Below, piece by piece: positions 5,380 through 5,679 of a stretch of DNA of 5,679 nucleotides. A program made the position numbers and the translations under genes. A model generated the notes under the pieces. The model saw only the letters and a list, made by a program, of their open reading frames with translations, was not told where the DNA came from and ran no database searches. How positions within the stretch are numbered: position 1 is the first letter of the stretch; every line of letters begins with the position of its first letter. Source of the DNA: Deltaproteobacteria bacterium (GTDB lineage: Bacteria; Desulfobacterota; DSM-4660; Desulfatiglandales; B25-G16); contig QMLW01000157.1 in the NCBI GenBank assembly GCA_003646935.1, positions 1 to 5,679 on the forward strand. Reading direction: 5' to 3'.

Positions 5380-5382
5380 GCA
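5357..5382. repeat. Perfect 9-bp inverted repeat, candidate operator or hairpin
   Basis: TGCATGTTA (5357-5365) and TAACATGCA (5374-5382) are exact inverted repeats around an 8-base AAAAGATG spacer. The site lies upstream of the receiver-ATPase genes. Both possible ATG starts of the doubtful frame there (5379 and 5361, read on the minus strand) are in its arms. It could be a regulator binding site or an RNA hairpin that hides a start codon. Confidence 0.45.
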
Positions 5383-5490
5383 ACTTTCGGACCATTCAAA
5401 AAATCCCTTTAGGCAAATCCTCCATATTTTTAATTAGAAAAACTCAATTTAAGAGTTTGTGAATTTATGACAATTATTTGAAGGTTTTTC

Positions 5491-5517
5491 TTGACGGAAA
5501 TGTGTTTATAATATAAG
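5491..5517 (+). promoter_or_regulatory. Candidate rightward promoter
   Basis: TTGACG (5491-5496) and TATAAG (5512-5517) each match the sigma70 consensus at five of six positions, but the spacer is only 15 bases. A perfect TATAAT at 5507-5512 would need a different -35 box. Transcription would run out of the window; a hairpin-forming AGCAAT/ATTGCT pair follows at once. Confidence 0.35.
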
Positions 5518-5631
5518 CAATTTTAAGTAAAACCATTGCTGTACTAACGCTTCTTATATTTAATGTTTTTTCTCTGTAACCTATTGATATTACGACTTCG
5601 GTTCTTGAAAAATATCTGAAATAGATAAATC

Positions 5632-5661
5632 ATTAAATCGCTTGTAACAGGCAACTGTCAA
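5632..5661 (-). promoter_or_regulatory. Candidate leftward promoter
   Basis: On the minus strand, a perfect TTGACA (5661 to 5656), an 18-base spacer and TTTAAT (5637 to 5632, five of six matches). Transcription would start near 5625, about 245 bases before the doubtful frame at 5379 and about 520 before the receiver gene. That implies a long leader, an unseen small RNA, or a chance match in AT-rich DNA. Confidence 0.4.
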
Positions 5662-5679
5662 GGCTTTCCGAGATTGCAC

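Larger units (their letters stand above)
5383..5679. other. AT-rich intergenic region
   Basis: No open frame of useful size on either strand. The sequence is strongly AT-rich compared with the flanking genes and contains candidate promoters in both directions (5491-5517 plus, 5632-5661 minus). It also holds small inverted repeats: AAACTC/GAGTTT (5440-5445 with 5453-5458) and AGCAAT/ATTGCT (5516-5521 with 5535-5540). It looks like a regulatory region between the minus-strand operon and a gene beyond the right edge. Confidence 0.5.

Overview
The window looks like chromosomal DNA of an anaerobic bacterium, most plausibly a deltaproteobacterium (Desulfobacterota) or a close relative. That placement is an inference from memory of protein style: an OFA-like MFS porter, a MinD/FlhG-type ATPase with a long internal insert, and mixed GC content. 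No rRNA, tRNA, CRISPR array, insertion sequence or complete mobile element is visible.

Bases 1-920: the 3' end of a PLP-dependent threonine dehydratase/serine racemase-type gene (+ strand), then a universal stress protein gene on the minus strand. A compact intergenic region (717-921) carries two back-to-back sigma70-type promoters, one for the stress protein gene and one for the transporter. A perfect 17-bp palindrome covers the -35 box of the stress protein promoter.

Bases 922-2127: a complete 401-residue major facilitator transporter of the oxalate/formate-antiporter-like group. An imperfect 13-bp inverted repeat just downstream may end its transcript.

Bases 2128-3201: a low-coding, lower-GC stretch with signs of decay. 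It holds tandem palindromes, short minus-strand frames that look like a frameshifted gene remnant, and the first ~65 residues of a cation diffusion facilitator (CDF) transporter. The CDF reading then runs into unrelated sequence, although the frame stays open and ends in an ATGA overlap with the next gene.

Bases 3202-3615: a small Gly/Ala-rich membrane protein with a strong ribosome binding site. As far as I can judge by eye it resembles the magnetosome protein MamC (Mms13), including an acidic pair in the loop that contacts mineral in MamC. This is the most intriguing gene here.

Bases 3753-5379 (minus strand): a small operon. A degenerate receiver-domain protein is followed at once by a MinD/ParA/FlhG-like ATPase, the order of parts seen fused in CpaE/TadZ. 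An unrecognised upstream frame may be a first gene. The right end (5380-5679) is AT-rich, without genes, and carries candidate promoters pointing both ways.
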